A DNA stretch of 47,304 nucleotides from Clostridia bacterium (lineage in GTDB: Bacteria > Bacillota > Clostridia > Oscillospirales > CAG-272): assembly GCA_017959065.1 (NCBI GenBank), contig JAGDBK010000097.1, forward strand, positions 1 through 47,304, given 5' to 3'. This document shows, piece by piece, positions 8,012 through 16,091 of this stretch. The notes beneath the pieces are model-generated. The model had not been told where the DNA came from, searched no databases, and saw only the letters and a program-made list of their open reading frames with translations. How positions within the stretch are numbered: position 1 is the first letter of the stretch; every line of letters starts with the position of its first letter. Made by a program: the position numbers and the translations under genes.

Positions 8012-8470
8012 CTATTTCAACCTCGTTTCTTCTATCTTCCCTCGGACTGATTTGAAATACATCCTCGAGATGAAAACTTTTTTGCTGCTTCTTTCAAATG
8101 AAGCGGTCCCGATGCCGGTGGGTGATCTGACAAGCGAGCGGATGAGCGATGTGTTGACTATAGAACTCTTTGACGCCTTTTCAAATGAAACAGGCAGCTT
8201 CAATGAAAGCTCGGACAGCGTCATCGGACATTCAAAACACTCCCTGTCCGTATGCGCCCAGACCCTGCTGTCCCCGGTCTCGAAGAACAGCACGTCTCTA
8301 AGCTTTATATATGAAGTCCCGCCCGGCTTTTTGACCGAGATCTCGCCCGAATCCGAAAGGACCGACTCGATCGCGTTTCTGACCCGAAGTATCTCATCGT
8401 TCATCCCGCGCGCACGGATCACGACCTCTTCGGTGCATTCCGGGTCAACTTCAATGCGAAGTCTCATCAT
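8012..8470 (-). CDS. LytTR-domain DNA-binding regulator (no receiver domain)
   Basis: This is a 152-residue protein whose C-terminal ~100 residues form the LytTR domain (IKLRDVLFFETGDSRVWAH, then LPVSFEKASKSSIVNTSLIRSL). There is no phospho-acceptor receiver domain, so it is not a classical response regulator. Two adjacent ATG codons exist (8470, 8467). The GAGGTGG site favours the second by spacing, which would remove one residue. A consensus promoter and two phased repeats of LytTR type sit directly upstream, suggesting autoregulation. The partner is the LiaF-like membrane protein encoded 4 bases downstream. Confidence 0.92.
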   Translation of the reverse strand: MMRLRIEVDPECTEEVVIRARGMNDEILRVRNAIESVLSDSGEISVKKPGGTSYIKLRDVLFFETGDSRVWAHTDRECFECPMTLSELSLKLPVSFEKASKSSIVNTSLIRSLVRSPTGIGTASFERSSKKVFISRMYFKSVRGKIEETRLK

Positions 8471-8493
8471 CCCACCTCAGCTTTCTGAAAAAA

Positions 8494-8522
8494 ATTATAC
8501 AGTCTGAGATAATGATTGTAAA
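8494..8522 (-). promoter_or_regulatory. Promoter of the lytTR-liaF-like operon
   Basis: On the minus strand TTTACA (8517-8522), a 17-bp spacer and TATAAT (8494-8499) form a near-consensus sigma-A promoter 24 bases before the LytTR start. Confidence 0.85.
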
Positions 8523-8531
8523 CAGTTTTGG

Positions 8532-8561
8532 CCCAAGTGGTAGATTTTTGCCTGTAAGTGG
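8532..8561 (-). promoter_or_regulatory. LytTR-type paired boxes upstream of the lytTR promoter
   Basis: Two direct repeats, CCACTTACA (8553-8561) and CCACTTGGG (8532-8540) on the minus strand, begin exactly 21 bases apart. They end 9 bases before the -35 box. LytTR proteins typically bind two ~9-bp direct repeats two helical turns apart just upstream of -35, so this is a strong autoregulatory site candidate. Confidence 0.65.
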
Positions 8562-8660
8562 GAGAACCCGTCATTATAAAAGTGTTCCCGGACAATCGGT
8601 AATTCCTTCAGACAGTACACAGATACATTATTGCTTTTGAATTATTGGATTTCCAATGGG

Positions 8661-8689
8661 TTGATTTTGCAAAACTGTGATGATACAAT
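8661..8689 (+). promoter_or_regulatory. Promoter of asnA
   Basis: TTGATT (8661-8666), a 17-bp spacer and TACAAT (8684-8689) with an extended TGA -10 element predict transcription from about 8696. That makes the in-frame ATG at 8693 impossible as start and supports 8801. The 105-base leader holds a GC-rich hairpin but no T-box motif. The 330-base gap 8471-8800 therefore holds two divergent promoters and the LytTR boxes. Confidence 0.8.
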
Positions 8690-8800
8690 AAAATGGCAGC
8701 CGGGGGAGAAAGCGGCATGTTTTCCGGCCCCGGATATTTGCTTTTTATCAAAAAGGCACGCCGGCCGGCCCCGCGTGTCTGCAGATCGGAGAATTACAAA

Positions 8801-9808
8801 ATGAGCAGGATGATCGTTCCGGAGGGATACAGACCGTCTCTGTCTCTCTATGAGACACAGACAGCCATAGGCATGCTGAAACGCATTTTCGAGGACAGGC
8901 TCTCTGATGCGCTGAATCTTTGCAGAGTTACGGCGCCGCTTTTCGTCGATCCGTCAACGGGACTCAATGACAACCTTAACGGTGTGGAGAGACCTGTATC
9001 GTTCGACATCCCTGCGGCGGGAATAAATGCGGAAGTGGTTCACTCGCTCGCAAAATGGAAGCGGATGGCGCTCTACCGTTACCGTTTCCCGTCCGGAAAA
9101 GGCATCTACACCGATATGAATGCAATCAGAAGAGACGAGGAACTGGACAACCTCCATTCTGTATACGTAGACCAGTGGGACTGGGAAAAAGTCATAGATA
9201 TCTCAGACCGGACAGAAGAATACCTTCATAATACTGTAAAGTCAATAGTGGCTGCCGTCTGCAGAACGCTCGCGGAAGTGAAAAAGGTGTATCCGCAGAT
9301 AAGAGTCTTTCTCAATGATGAGGTGACTTTCATATCTTCTCAGGAACTGCTTGATATGTTCCCCGGTATGACCCCGAAAGAAAGGGAATACATGGCTGCA
9401 AAGAAATACGGGACAGTATTCATCTCTCAGATCGGAGTCCCGCTTTCAGACGGCAGACCTCACGACGGAAGGGCGCCGGATTACGATGACTGGGCTCTCA
9501 ACGGAGACGTAGTCTTTTACAACGAAGTCCTGGACTGTCCTTTCGAGATATCATCGATGGGCATACGCGTGGATCCGGAATCACTCGACAGGCAGCTTTC
9601 CGCGGCAGGATGTGACGAGCGCCGCGGTCTGGAATATCACCGGCTCCTTCTCGGCGGTGTTCTTCCCCAGACTATCGGGGGAGGAATAGGGCAGTCAAGA
9701 CTGTCAATGCTTTTGCTCGGAAAGGCTCATGTCGGGGAAGTCCAGTCCTCCGTATGGGACGAGGACACAAAGTCCGCGTGCGCCGGCGCTGGAATAGTGC
9801 TGCTTTAA
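8801..9808 (+). CDS. asnA: Aspartate--ammonia ligase (asparagine synthetase A)
   Basis: This 335-residue cytoplasmic enzyme makes asparagine from aspartate, ammonia and ATP. It is related to class II aminoacyl-tRNA synthetase cores. Visible family blocks are LYETQTAIGMLKRIFEDRL, VTAPLFVDPSTGLNDNLNG, ERPVSFDIP, HSLAKWKRMALYRY, the ELDNLHSVYVDQWDWEK motif, and the C-terminal GGGIGQSRLSMLLLGKAHVGEVQ motif 3 region. Its length matches the E. coli enzyme (330). The start at 8801 has a GGAGA site 8 bases upstream and agrees with the promoter. A hairpin without a T tract (9853-9873) lies downstream. Confidence 0.96.
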   Translation: MSRMIVPEGYRPSLSLYETQTAIGMLKRIFEDRLSDALNLCRVTAPLFVDPSTGLNDNLNGVERPVSFDIPAAGINAEVVHSLAKWKRMALYRYRFPSGKGIYTDMNAIRRDEELDNLHSVYVDQWDWEKVIDISDRTEEYLHNTVKSIVAAVCRTLAEVKKVYPQIRVFLNDEVTFISSQELLDMFPGMTPKEREYMAAKKYGTVFISQIGVPLSDGRPHDGRAPDYDDWALNGDVVFYNEVLDCPFEISSMGIRVDPESLDRQLSAAGCDERRGLEYHRLLLGGVLPQTIGGGIGQSRLSMLLLGKAHVGEVQSSVWDEDTKSACAGAGIVLL

Positions 9809-9852
9809 ATGGATTCATCCTTAACTGGATTATTGAGACCGTTTGTATCTTG

Positions 9853-9873
9853 CGGGGGGCTTCCGGCCCCCCG
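9853..9873 (+). other. GC-rich hairpin after asnA
   Basis: A perfect 8-bp stem (CGGGGGGC with GCCCCCCG) has a 5-base loop. No T tract follows, so it is not a canonical intrinsic terminator. It may pause transcription or protect the 3' end of the asnA message. It lies between asnA and the propeller gene. Confidence 0.5.
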
Positions 9874-9980
9874 TGAATGATTAATGAAACTGACAGAACA
9901 GGAGAAAGCACGTTCGAATCCGGGGGTCCGAGGCTTTGAGAAAATGACAGGCGGATACGGAACCGGGACGGCATAATGAT

Positions 9981-11285
9981 ATGATTGAGTTCGGAAAAAG
10001 GATCGAGATGTTTTCCGATAATTACATAGCGCAAAAAACCGAAGGCCTCGTTTTCAGGTATTACCGTCCGGAATGCCTTGGAAAGGCTCTCAGTTTCACT
10101 TTTCCGTGGGAAAACGCAGGATCGCTTGGCCTGACCGTCTTTGAAGACGGCGATACCGTGAGAATGTATACCCGGGGGTATCCGGAGTCGCTGACGGACG
10201 ATGAATCTGTGAGCTGTCTTTACGAAAGCAAGGACGGGCTGACTTTCAGCCCTGTCGCGGTCAGAGAGATCCCTTACCGGGGAACAGAAGTCAACAACAT
10301 CGTGAAAATGGGGATGACATGTCATAATTTTGCGGTCTTCCTCGATTCGAATCCGTCATGTCCGTCCGATGAAAAGTATAAAGCCGTCGGCGGTACTTTC
10401 AGAACTGACGGTCTGTTTGCCTATTCCAGCCCTGACGGGATACGCTGGAGAGAGATGTCGGACAAGCAGATCCTGACAGACGGATCCTTCGATTCAATGA
10501 ATATGGCTTTCTGGGATACGGAAGCGGGGATCTACCGGTGCTATTTCAGATACTATGAAAACGGAATAAGGGCAATAGCGTCCAGCACTTCTGAGGATTT
10601 TCTCAACTGGTCCGCCCCGGTCCCGAACAGGTATGCCGGTGGGATAGGAGAACATCTCTACACAAACGCGGTCAGACCCGTGCCCGGCGCGGAGCATATG
10701 CTCGTCTCTTTCCCCATGAGGTATTGCCCCGACAGGAAGATCGAGATCCCGGACAGTTTCGCGGCGTCCCGGCCGGGCGTTTCAGACTGCATTCTGATGA
10801 CATCGCGTAATGGAAACGACTGGGACCGGAAGTGCGGAGGTCCCTGGATCTGCGGCGGGCTTGACAGACGGGAATGGACGCAGCGGAATTTCATAACCGC
10901 CGGTGGCATAGTGTGCCGCGGCGACAGTTTCTATATATACGTGGAGAAACATTATATGTGGGACGACTGCGGTATCTGGGTGTATTCTGTACCAAGATAC
11001 AGACTGTTCTGTCTGAGCGCCGGAGAGAAGCAGGGGCATTTCATGTCGGGGCCGGTCCGTTTTGAGACTTCGTCATTTTATGTGAACTTTGCGACATCCG
11101 CTCTCGGCTCCGTAAGATTCCGGATCCTTGATGAGGAAGGGCATGAGATGGCCTCGTCAGAAGAACTGTGGGGCAATGAAATATCTAAAGAAGTGTATCT
11201 GCCGCAGATCAAAGGCCGCACCGGATACATAAGGGCCGATATGCGTGAAGCGGAACTGTACGCCATGGGAAGCCGAATGCTATGA
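9981..11285 (+). CDS. Predicted beta-propeller protein, glycosidase-like
   Basis: This 434-residue protein has no signal peptide or membrane segment. Blade-like repeats recur, such as SCLYESKDGLTFSPVAV, LFAYSSPDGIRWREMS, AIASSTSEDFLNWSAP and ILMTSRNGNDWDRK. These short SxDGxxW turns are typical of the five-bladed propeller folds of GH32/GH43/GH68-type and sialidase-like proteins. The last ~70 residues look like a beta-sandwich. I cannot assign the catalytic acids with confidence, so activity is inferred from fold only. The ATG has only a weak ribosome site, so the start is uncertain. The stop overlaps the PnuC-like gene by 4 bases (ATGA), indicating translational coupling. Confidence 0.6.
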   Translation: MIEFGKRIEMFSDNYIAQKTEGLVFRYYRPECLGKALSFTFPWENAGSLGLTVFEDGDTVRMYTRGYPESLTDDESVSCLYESKDGLTFSPVAVREIPYRGTEVNNIVKMGMTCHNFAVFLDSNPSCPSDEKYKAVGGTFRTDGLFAYSSPDGIRWREMSDKQILTDGSFDSMNMAFWDTEAGIYRCYFRYYENGIRAIASSTSEDFLNWSAPVPNRYAGGIGEHLYTNAVRPVPGAEHMLVSFPMRYCPDRKIEIPDSFAASRPGVSDCILMTSRNGNDWDRKCGGPWICGGLDRREWTQRNFITAGGIVCRGDSFYIYVEKHYMWDDCGIWVYSVPRYRLFCLSAGEKQGHFMSGPVRFETSSFYVNFATSALGSVRFRILDEEGHEMASSEELWGNEISKEVYLPQIKGRTGYIRADMREAELYAMGSRML

Positions 11286-12046
11286 ACCTTACTTTGAAAG
11301 ATAATATGACAAAAATAGCTGAATTCTGCAAAAAGAACCTCGCAGCCGTGATAATGATCCCGGTCACCGCCGCGCTGATAACCGCTGCCGGAATATTATT
11401 CCGCCAGTCTCCGCTCAGGATCCTTCCGCTGTATGTGTCTCTTTTCGTGCTTATGCTTCAGGCAAAAGCCAACAGGACCGCCAGCCTGATAGGTTCGTTC
11501 AACTGCATCTTATATACGTTTGTTTACATCAGACTGGGCCTTTACGCTTTCGCAGCGACATGTGCGCTCGTTTCCGGTCCTTTGCAGATGGTCACGTTCA
11601 TCCTCTGGAGCAGGCGCAAATACGGGCAGTCCACGTATTTCAGAAAGATGAGCGTCAGATGGAGGATAATCACTGCGGCAATTTTCATCGTGTCGTTTTT
11701 CGCGGTCTATTTTGTCCTGGATATGCTTGGCTCGTCCCACCAGTTCATAGACGATCTGGCTTCAATGCTTGGTACGCTGAACACTGTCCTTCTGATGCTG
11801 GCATTTATAGAATACACCTGGCTGATGATACCTGCGGGAATAATAACCATAGTCATGCATATAACCACGGTCCCCGAGGTGCCGGGACAGGTCACATACG
11901 TGATCTTTTCCGTTTATTCCCTTATCTGCGTAATAATGCAGTTTTTCCGCGTGAGACAGCTGTACGCAAAGCAACAGGAGGAACTATCGGCCGCAGATCA
12001 GGTCCGGAAGGAAGAAAGTCCCCAGACGGTTGCCGCGGGGCGCTGA
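11282..12046 (+). CDS. PnuC-like membrane transporter
   Basis: This 254-residue protein has about seven hydrophobic segments. Two stretches resemble the PnuC vitamin-precursor transporter family: RLGLYAFAATCALVSGPLQM running into VTFILWSRRK, and FIDDLASMLGTLNTVLLMLA followed by a long helix and VIFSVYSLICVIMQFFRVRQLY. PnuC proteins carry nicotinamide riboside or related nucleosides by facilitated diffusion. The usual substrate-binding aromatic motifs are not clear enough to name the cargo. It overlaps the upstream propeller gene by 4 bases and is followed by a strong bidirectional terminator. A start at the ATG at 11306 is also possible. Confidence 0.65.
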   Translation: MNLTLKDNMTKIAEFCKKNLAAVIMIPVTAALITAAGILFRQSPLRILPLYVSLFVLMLQAKANRTASLIGSFNCILYTFVYIRLGLYAFAATCALVSGPLQMVTFILWSRRKYGQSTYFRKMSVRWRIITAAIFIVSFFAVYFVLDMLGSSHQFIDDLASMLGTLNTVLLMLAFIEYTWLMIPAGIITIVMHITTVPEVPGQVTYVIFSVYSLICVIMQFFRVRQLYAKQQEELSAADQVRKEESPQTVAAGR

Positions 12047-12058
12047 CCGGATGTCTTT

Positions 12059-12104
12059 CAAAAAAAAACAGGGAGGAGTCTGTGGACTCCTCCCTGAGCT
12101 TTTT
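12059..12104. terminator. Bidirectional terminator between pnuC-like gene and recR
   Basis: A perfect 11-bp stem, CAGGGAGGAGT/ACTCCTCCCTG (12069-12079, 12086-12096), has a T run on the plus side (12100-12104) and nine or more T residues on the minus side (12060-12068 complement). It ends both converging transcripts. Confidence 0.95.
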
Positions 12105-12107
12105 GCG

Positions 12108-12716
12108 TCAACTCATCATTTCCGTCCTGCCCTCGAGCGCACGGAACAGTGTTATCTCATCCGCGTATTCCAGATCGCCTCCGACAGGTATCCCGTATGC
12201 CAGACGGCTTACCTTGACATTCCGGTCTCTGAGCAGCCTGGAAATGTACATGGCTGTAGTCTCGCCGTCAACAGTGGGATTTGTTGCGATAATGACCTCT
12301 TTTACCGTCCCGTCATCCAGACGGGAAAGCAGTTCTCCGATCCTGAGCATATCCGGTGTCACTCCGTTCGACGGAGACAATACTCCGTGAAGCACATGGT
12401 AAACGCCCTTGTACTCGCGCACCCTTTCCATGCTCATTACTGTCCGGCTGTCCTCCACTACGCATATCGTGCTCCTGTCCCGTCCCGGATCGGAACAGAC
12501 CGGACATTTCTGACCCGCTACTGAAAGGTTCTGACAGACCGGGCAGGTACCGATCTCCTTCTTTGCGCGAAGGACCGCGCTGGCGAATTCTTCAGCCTGT
12601 TCGTCCGTATAGTTGACGACTGAGAACGCAAGCCTTACGGCTGTCTTTCTCCCTATTCCGGAAAGTCTGCGGAACTGGTCTATGAGTTCCTCAAGCGGTT
12701 CGATGTATTCTTCCAT
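12108..12716 (-). CDS. recR: Recombination mediator RecR
   Basis: This 202-residue protein acts with RecF/RecO to load RecA at gapped DNA. It has a helix-hairpin-helix (RRLSGIGRKTAVRLAF, residues 16-31), a four-cysteine zinc finger (C58, C61, C71, C74), and a TOPRIM domain from about residue 82 (ICVVEDSRTVMSMER, then EVIIATNPTVDGETTA). The length is standard. It is the last gene of the six-gene unit and follows ybaB by 4 bases, the common ybaB-recR pair. The usual upstream dnaX is not here; metY takes its place. Confidence 0.97.
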   Translation of the reverse strand: MEEYIEPLEELIDQFRRLSGIGRKTAVRLAFSVVNYTDEQAEEFASAVLRAKKEIGTCPVCQNLSVAGQKCPVCSDPGRDRSTICVVEDSRTVMSMERVREYKGVYHVLHGVLSPSNGVTPDMLRIGELLSRLDDGTVKEVIIATNPTVDGETTAMYISRLLRDRNVKVSRLAYGIPVGGDLEYADEITLFRALEGRTEMMS

Positions 12717-12720
12717 GGCA

Positions 12721-13068
12721 TCACATCAGCCCGGGGATCCCTAGTCCGCCCGTGATCTTTCCCATTTCCTCGGCATTGACGGAATCCACTTTCTTTATCG
12801 CCTCGTTTACGGCCGCTACGAGGATGTCCGCTAGCGTCTCTATGTCGTCGGGATCGACGATCTCCTCGGAGATCGTCATGTCGAGTATCTCACGCCTGCC
12901 GGTAATCTTGACCGTGACGGCCCCGCCGCCTGCGGAAACTTCATATTCGCGCTCATCCAGTTCCGCCTGGAGGTTCTGCATGTCCTCCTGCATTTTCTGG
13001 GCCTGTCTGATCATGGAATTCATGTTGCCCGGGCCGCCGCCCATACCCTGTGGAAGTCTGGCTTTCAT
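12721..13068 (-). CDS. YbaB/EbfC-family nucleoid-associated protein
   Basis: This is a 115-residue small DNA-binding protein. The family fold is visible as a Gly/Met-rich N-terminus, a long helix (MIRQAQKMQEDMQNLQAELDE) and the strand block YEVSAGGGAVTVKITGRREI. These proteins dimerise and coat DNA, and are almost always encoded next to recR. An AAAGGA site lies about 10 bases before the ATG. Start and stop are well placed between metY (56-base gap) and recR. Confidence 0.95.
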   Translation of the reverse strand: MKARLPQGMGGGPGNMNSMIRQAQKMQEDMQNLQAELDEREYEVSAGGGAVTVKITGRREILDMTISEEIVDPDDIETLADILVAAVNEAIKKVDSVNAEEMGKITGGLGIPGLM

Positions 13069-13124
13069 AAAGCATTATTCCTTTCTTGTGTTTTCAGTCA
13101 GTCTCAATCAGCTTCCTGCCTTGT

Positions 13125-14405
13125 TCAGACATTGTCAAGAGCCTGCTTGATATCTTCGAGTATGTCTTCCTTGTTTTCGATACCGACGGAAAGCCTGATC
13201 AGGTCAGGGGAGATTCCTCCCTCTTTCATTTGTTCGTCGGAGAGCTGCCTGTGTGTGGTGGATGCCGGATGCAGAACGCAGGTGCGGACATCGGCAACGT
13301 GCGTGACTATCGCCGCAAGCTTCAGGCTGTCCATGAATACCGTGGCGGCATTCCTTCCGCCGCGTACTCCGAACGAGATTACGCCGCAGGTCCCTCCGGG
13401 CATATACTTTTTAGCAAGATCATAGTATTTGCTGGATTCGAGTCCGGGATATTCCACCCAGGATATCCTTTCGTCTTTTTCAAGCGCCTTGGCGATATAG
13501 AGCGCATTTTCGCAGTGGCGCTGCATGCGGACCGCCAGCGTCTCCAGCCCCAGATTCAGAAGAAAAGCGTTCTGGGGGGATTGTATCGAACCGAGGTCGC
13601 GCATTATCTGGGAGGTGGCTTTCGTTATGAACGCCGCCTTACCGAATTTTTCCGTATAGACTATTCCGTGATATGAGTCATCCGGTGTCGTAAGACCGGG
13701 GAATTTGTCCGCGTATGCTTCCCAGTCGAAATTGCCGCTGTCCACTATAGCCCCGCCGACGGTAGCCGCATGTCCGTCCATGTATTTTGTCGTCGAATGT
13801 GTGACGATGTCCGCGCCGAATTCGAACGGTCTGCAGTTTATCGGAGTGGGAAACGTATTGTCGACCACGAGCGGGACGCCGTTCTCGTGCGCGATCCCGG
13901 CGAATTTCTCTATATCCAGGACAGTTAAGGCGGGATTTGCTATAGTCTCCGCAAACAGAGCCTTTGTGTTGGGGCGGAAAGCGGAACGCAGTTCGTCGGG
14001 GGAGCAGTCAGGATGGACGAAGGTCGTTTCGATCCCCATCTTCTTCATGGTGACGGAGAGCAGATTGAAGGTCCCGCCGTAGATCGCCGACGAAGAAACT
14101 ATATGATCGCCCGCTTTCGCGATATTGAACAGTGAAAAGAAATTTGCCGCCTGACCGGATGAAGTGAGCATTGCGGCCGTACCGCCCTCCAGAGCGCAGA
14201 TCCTCGCGGCTGCCATATCGTTTGTCGGATTCTGAAGTCTTGTATAGAAATACCCGGGCTCTTTCAGGTCGAAAAGATTGCCCATCTGTTCGCTCGACTC
14301 ATACTTGAATGTTGTGGACTGGTAGATAGGCAGTATCCTCGGTTCGCCGTTCTTCGGACTGTAACCGGACTGCACGCATTTGGTATCTGTCTTGTATTCT
14401 TTCAT
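13125..14405 (-). CDS. metY: O-acetylhomoserine aminocarboxypropyltransferase (sulfhydrylase)
   Basis: This is a 426-residue PLP enzyme of the Cys/Met metabolism class. It makes homocysteine from O-acetylhomoserine and sulfide, and some members make cysteine from O-acetylserine. The PLP-lysine motif THSTTKYMDGHA is clear near residue 210, along with LPIYQSTTFKYESSEQM, GYFYTRLQNPTND and the C-terminal LIRLSVGIE. The length of ~426 fits MetY rather than the shorter MetB/MetC (~380). A GGAGAAG site precedes the ATG. It is 17 bases behind glnS. Its place in a translation operon is unusual but may tie sulfur amino acid supply to growth. Confidence 0.93.
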   Translation of the reverse strand: MKEYKTDTKCVQSGYSPKNGEPRILPIYQSTTFKYESSEQMGNLFDLKEPGYFYTRLQNPTNDMAAARICALEGGTAAMLTSSGQAANFFSLFNIAKAGDHIVSSSAIYGGTFNLLSVTMKKMGIETTFVHPDCSPDELRSAFRPNTKALFAETIANPALTVLDIEKFAGIAHENGVPLVVDNTFPTPINCRPFEFGADIVTHSTTKYMDGHAATVGGAIVDSGNFDWEAYADKFPGLTTPDDSYHGIVYTEKFGKAAFITKATSQIMRDLGSIQSPQNAFLLNLGLETLAVRMQRHCENALYIAKALEKDERISWVEYPGLESSKYYDLAKKYMPGGTCGVISFGVRGGRNAATVFMDSLKLAAIVTHVADVRTCVLHPASTTHRQLSDEQMKEGGISPDLIRLSVGIENKEDILEDIKQALDNV

Positions 14406-14422
14406 AATCTTCTCCTGTCTTC

Positions 14423-16090
14423 TCAGGGATTTTGAGGCTTGTAACTGTCCTTGAGGCTTACTATGCGGTTGAACACGCCGTGATCTTTTATGTCTGCCAC
14501 GAAGTATCCGTTTCTGACGAACTGGAAGTGTTCCTCCGGAGCAGCCTCTGCAAGTGCAGGCTCGGTCATGATATCCAGTTCGCGGACGGAATCCCTGTTC
14601 AGATGGCGGTTGAAAAACGCGTCTCTGTCTTCGTCGTCGGGGATGTCGCAGATGTCCGGAATATCGAACAGCCTGTCATAGAGCCGTACTTTGGCTGCTT
14701 TGGCGTGAACGGCGCTCAGCCAGTGGATCGTTCCCTTGATCTTTCTGCCGTCCGCGGGCATCCCGTTTCCGGTTTCAAGATCGGCTGTGCATCTGATCAG
14801 TGAAATGTTTCCGTCTCCGTCGTGTTCGACCCCGGTACACTTGACTATATAAGCGCCCATCAGTCTCACTTCTCCGCCGGGCTTAAGGCGGAAGAATTTC
14901 GGGGGCGGCACTTCTTCGAAGTCGGTCCTTTCGATGAACAGTTCACGGGAGAAGGGCGCTTTTCTCGTGCCGGACGTTTCGTCGGCCGGATTGTTGGGAA
15001 GGTCGAAGTATTCTTCTCTGCCTTCGGGGTAGTTCTCTATAACGACCTTGACGGGATCAAGCACCGCGACGCGTCTCTGCGCCGATGCGTTGAGTTCCTC
15101 TCTGACACAGTGCTCGAGAAGTTCGACATCAACCACGCTGTAAGCTTTGGCTATGCCTGCGCGGCGGACGAACTCGAAAATGGACGACGGGGTGAATCCG
15201 CGTCTCCGCATGCCGCACAGTGTGGGCATACGTGGATCGTCCCAGCCGTCGACCATGCCGGATTCGACGAGCATCCTGAGATATCTCTTGCTCATCACCG
15301 TATATGTCATGTTCAGTCTTGCAAACTCATACTGATGCGGAGCCGGATCGAATCCTATATTCTCCACTACCCAGTTGTACAGGGGCCTGTGGTTCTCGAA
15401 TTCGATGGAGCAGAGCGAATGCGTGATTCCCTCGAGCGCGTCCTGGATCGGGTGCGCGTAGTCGTAAAGTGGATAGATGCACCACTTGTCGCCCTGACGG
15501 TGGTGGGAAGTATGGACTATGCGGTATATCGCAGGATCGCGCATATTCATGTTCGGGGAGGACATGTCGATCTTTGCCCTCAGGGTGCAAGCACCGTCGG
15601 GGAACTCGCCGTTTTTCATCCTCTCGAAGAGCTCCAGATTCTCCTCGACTGTCCTGTCGCGGTAGGGACTGTTCTGCCCGGGAGTGTTGAAATCCCCGCG
15701 CATCTTTTCCATCTCTTCCTTCGACAGGTCACACACGTACGCTTTGCCGTCACGGATCAGCTTCACCGCGAATTCGTAGCATTTATCGAAATAATCGGAA
15801 CCGTAGAAGACCCCGCCGTCCGGAACTGCCCCGAGCCACTCGAGGTCACGGTAGATTGAGTCCACGTATTCGGTATCCTCTTTGGAGGGGTTGGTATCGT
15901 CATAGCGGAGATTGAAAAGGCCTCCGTATTTTTTCGCGGTGCCGTAGTTGATGTATATGGCCTTGGCACTGCCGATGTGAAGGTATCCGTTGGGCTCTGG
16001 CGGAAAGCGTGTGTGGATCTTCTCCACTCTGCCTTCGGCAAGGTCGGAATCAATTATATCATGTATGAAATTGGATGTTTTCTCTTCCAT
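14423..16090 (-). CDS. glnS: Glutamine--tRNA ligase
   Basis: This 555-residue class I aminoacyl-tRNA synthetase charges tRNA-Gln directly. The HIGH motif is PPEPNGYLHIGSAKAI (HIGS at 38-41). The KMSKS-type loop is TVMSKRYLRML near residue 265, and the GlnRS anticodon-binding beta-barrels fill the C-terminal half. Its size equals the bacterial family. Its presence means glutaminyl-tRNA does not have to be made through GatCAB. It starts one base after the gltX stop, so the two synthetases are translated as a pair. Confidence 0.97.
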   Translation of the reverse strand: MEEKTSNFIHDIIDSDLAEGRVEKIHTRFPPEPNGYLHIGSAKAIYINYGTAKKYGGLFNLRYDDTNPSKEDTEYVDSIYRDLEWLGAVPDGGVFYGSDYFDKCYEFAVKLIRDGKAYVCDLSKEEMEKMRGDFNTPGQNSPYRDRTVEENLELFERMKNGEFPDGACTLRAKIDMSSPNMNMRDPAIYRIVHTSHHRQGDKWCIYPLYDYAHPIQDALEGITHSLCSIEFENHRPLYNWVVENIGFDPAPHQYEFARLNMTYTVMSKRYLRMLVESGMVDGWDDPRMPTLCGMRRRGFTPSSIFEFVRRAGIAKAYSVVDVELLEHCVREELNASAQRRVAVLDPVKVVIENYPEGREEYFDLPNNPADETSGTRKAPFSRELFIERTDFEEVPPPKFFRLKPGGEVRLMGAYIVKCTGVEHDGDGNISLIRCTADLETGNGMPADGRKIKGTIHWLSAVHAKAAKVRLYDRLFDIPDICDIPDDEDRDAFFNRHLNRDSVRELDIMTEPALAEAAPEEHFQFVRNGYFVADIKDHGVFNRIVSLKDSYKPQNP

Positions 16091-16091
16091 T

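Noticed and set aside
7313..8050. 245-codon frame opposite the LiaF-like gene
   Set aside because: It is antisense to a gene with clear membrane segments and beta repeats; the frame itself is Ser/Thr/Pro-rich mirror sequence.
8696..8800. T-box or other riboswitch in the asnA leader
   Set aside because: No T-box sequence (GGTGG-type antiterminator) and no terminator are present; only a short GC-rich hairpin is visible.
14822..15859. Long open frame (345 codons) on the plus strand opposite glnS
   Set aside because: It is antisense to a clear glnS, lacks a ribosome site and reads as low-complexity mirror sequence; long opposite frames are common in this codon usage.
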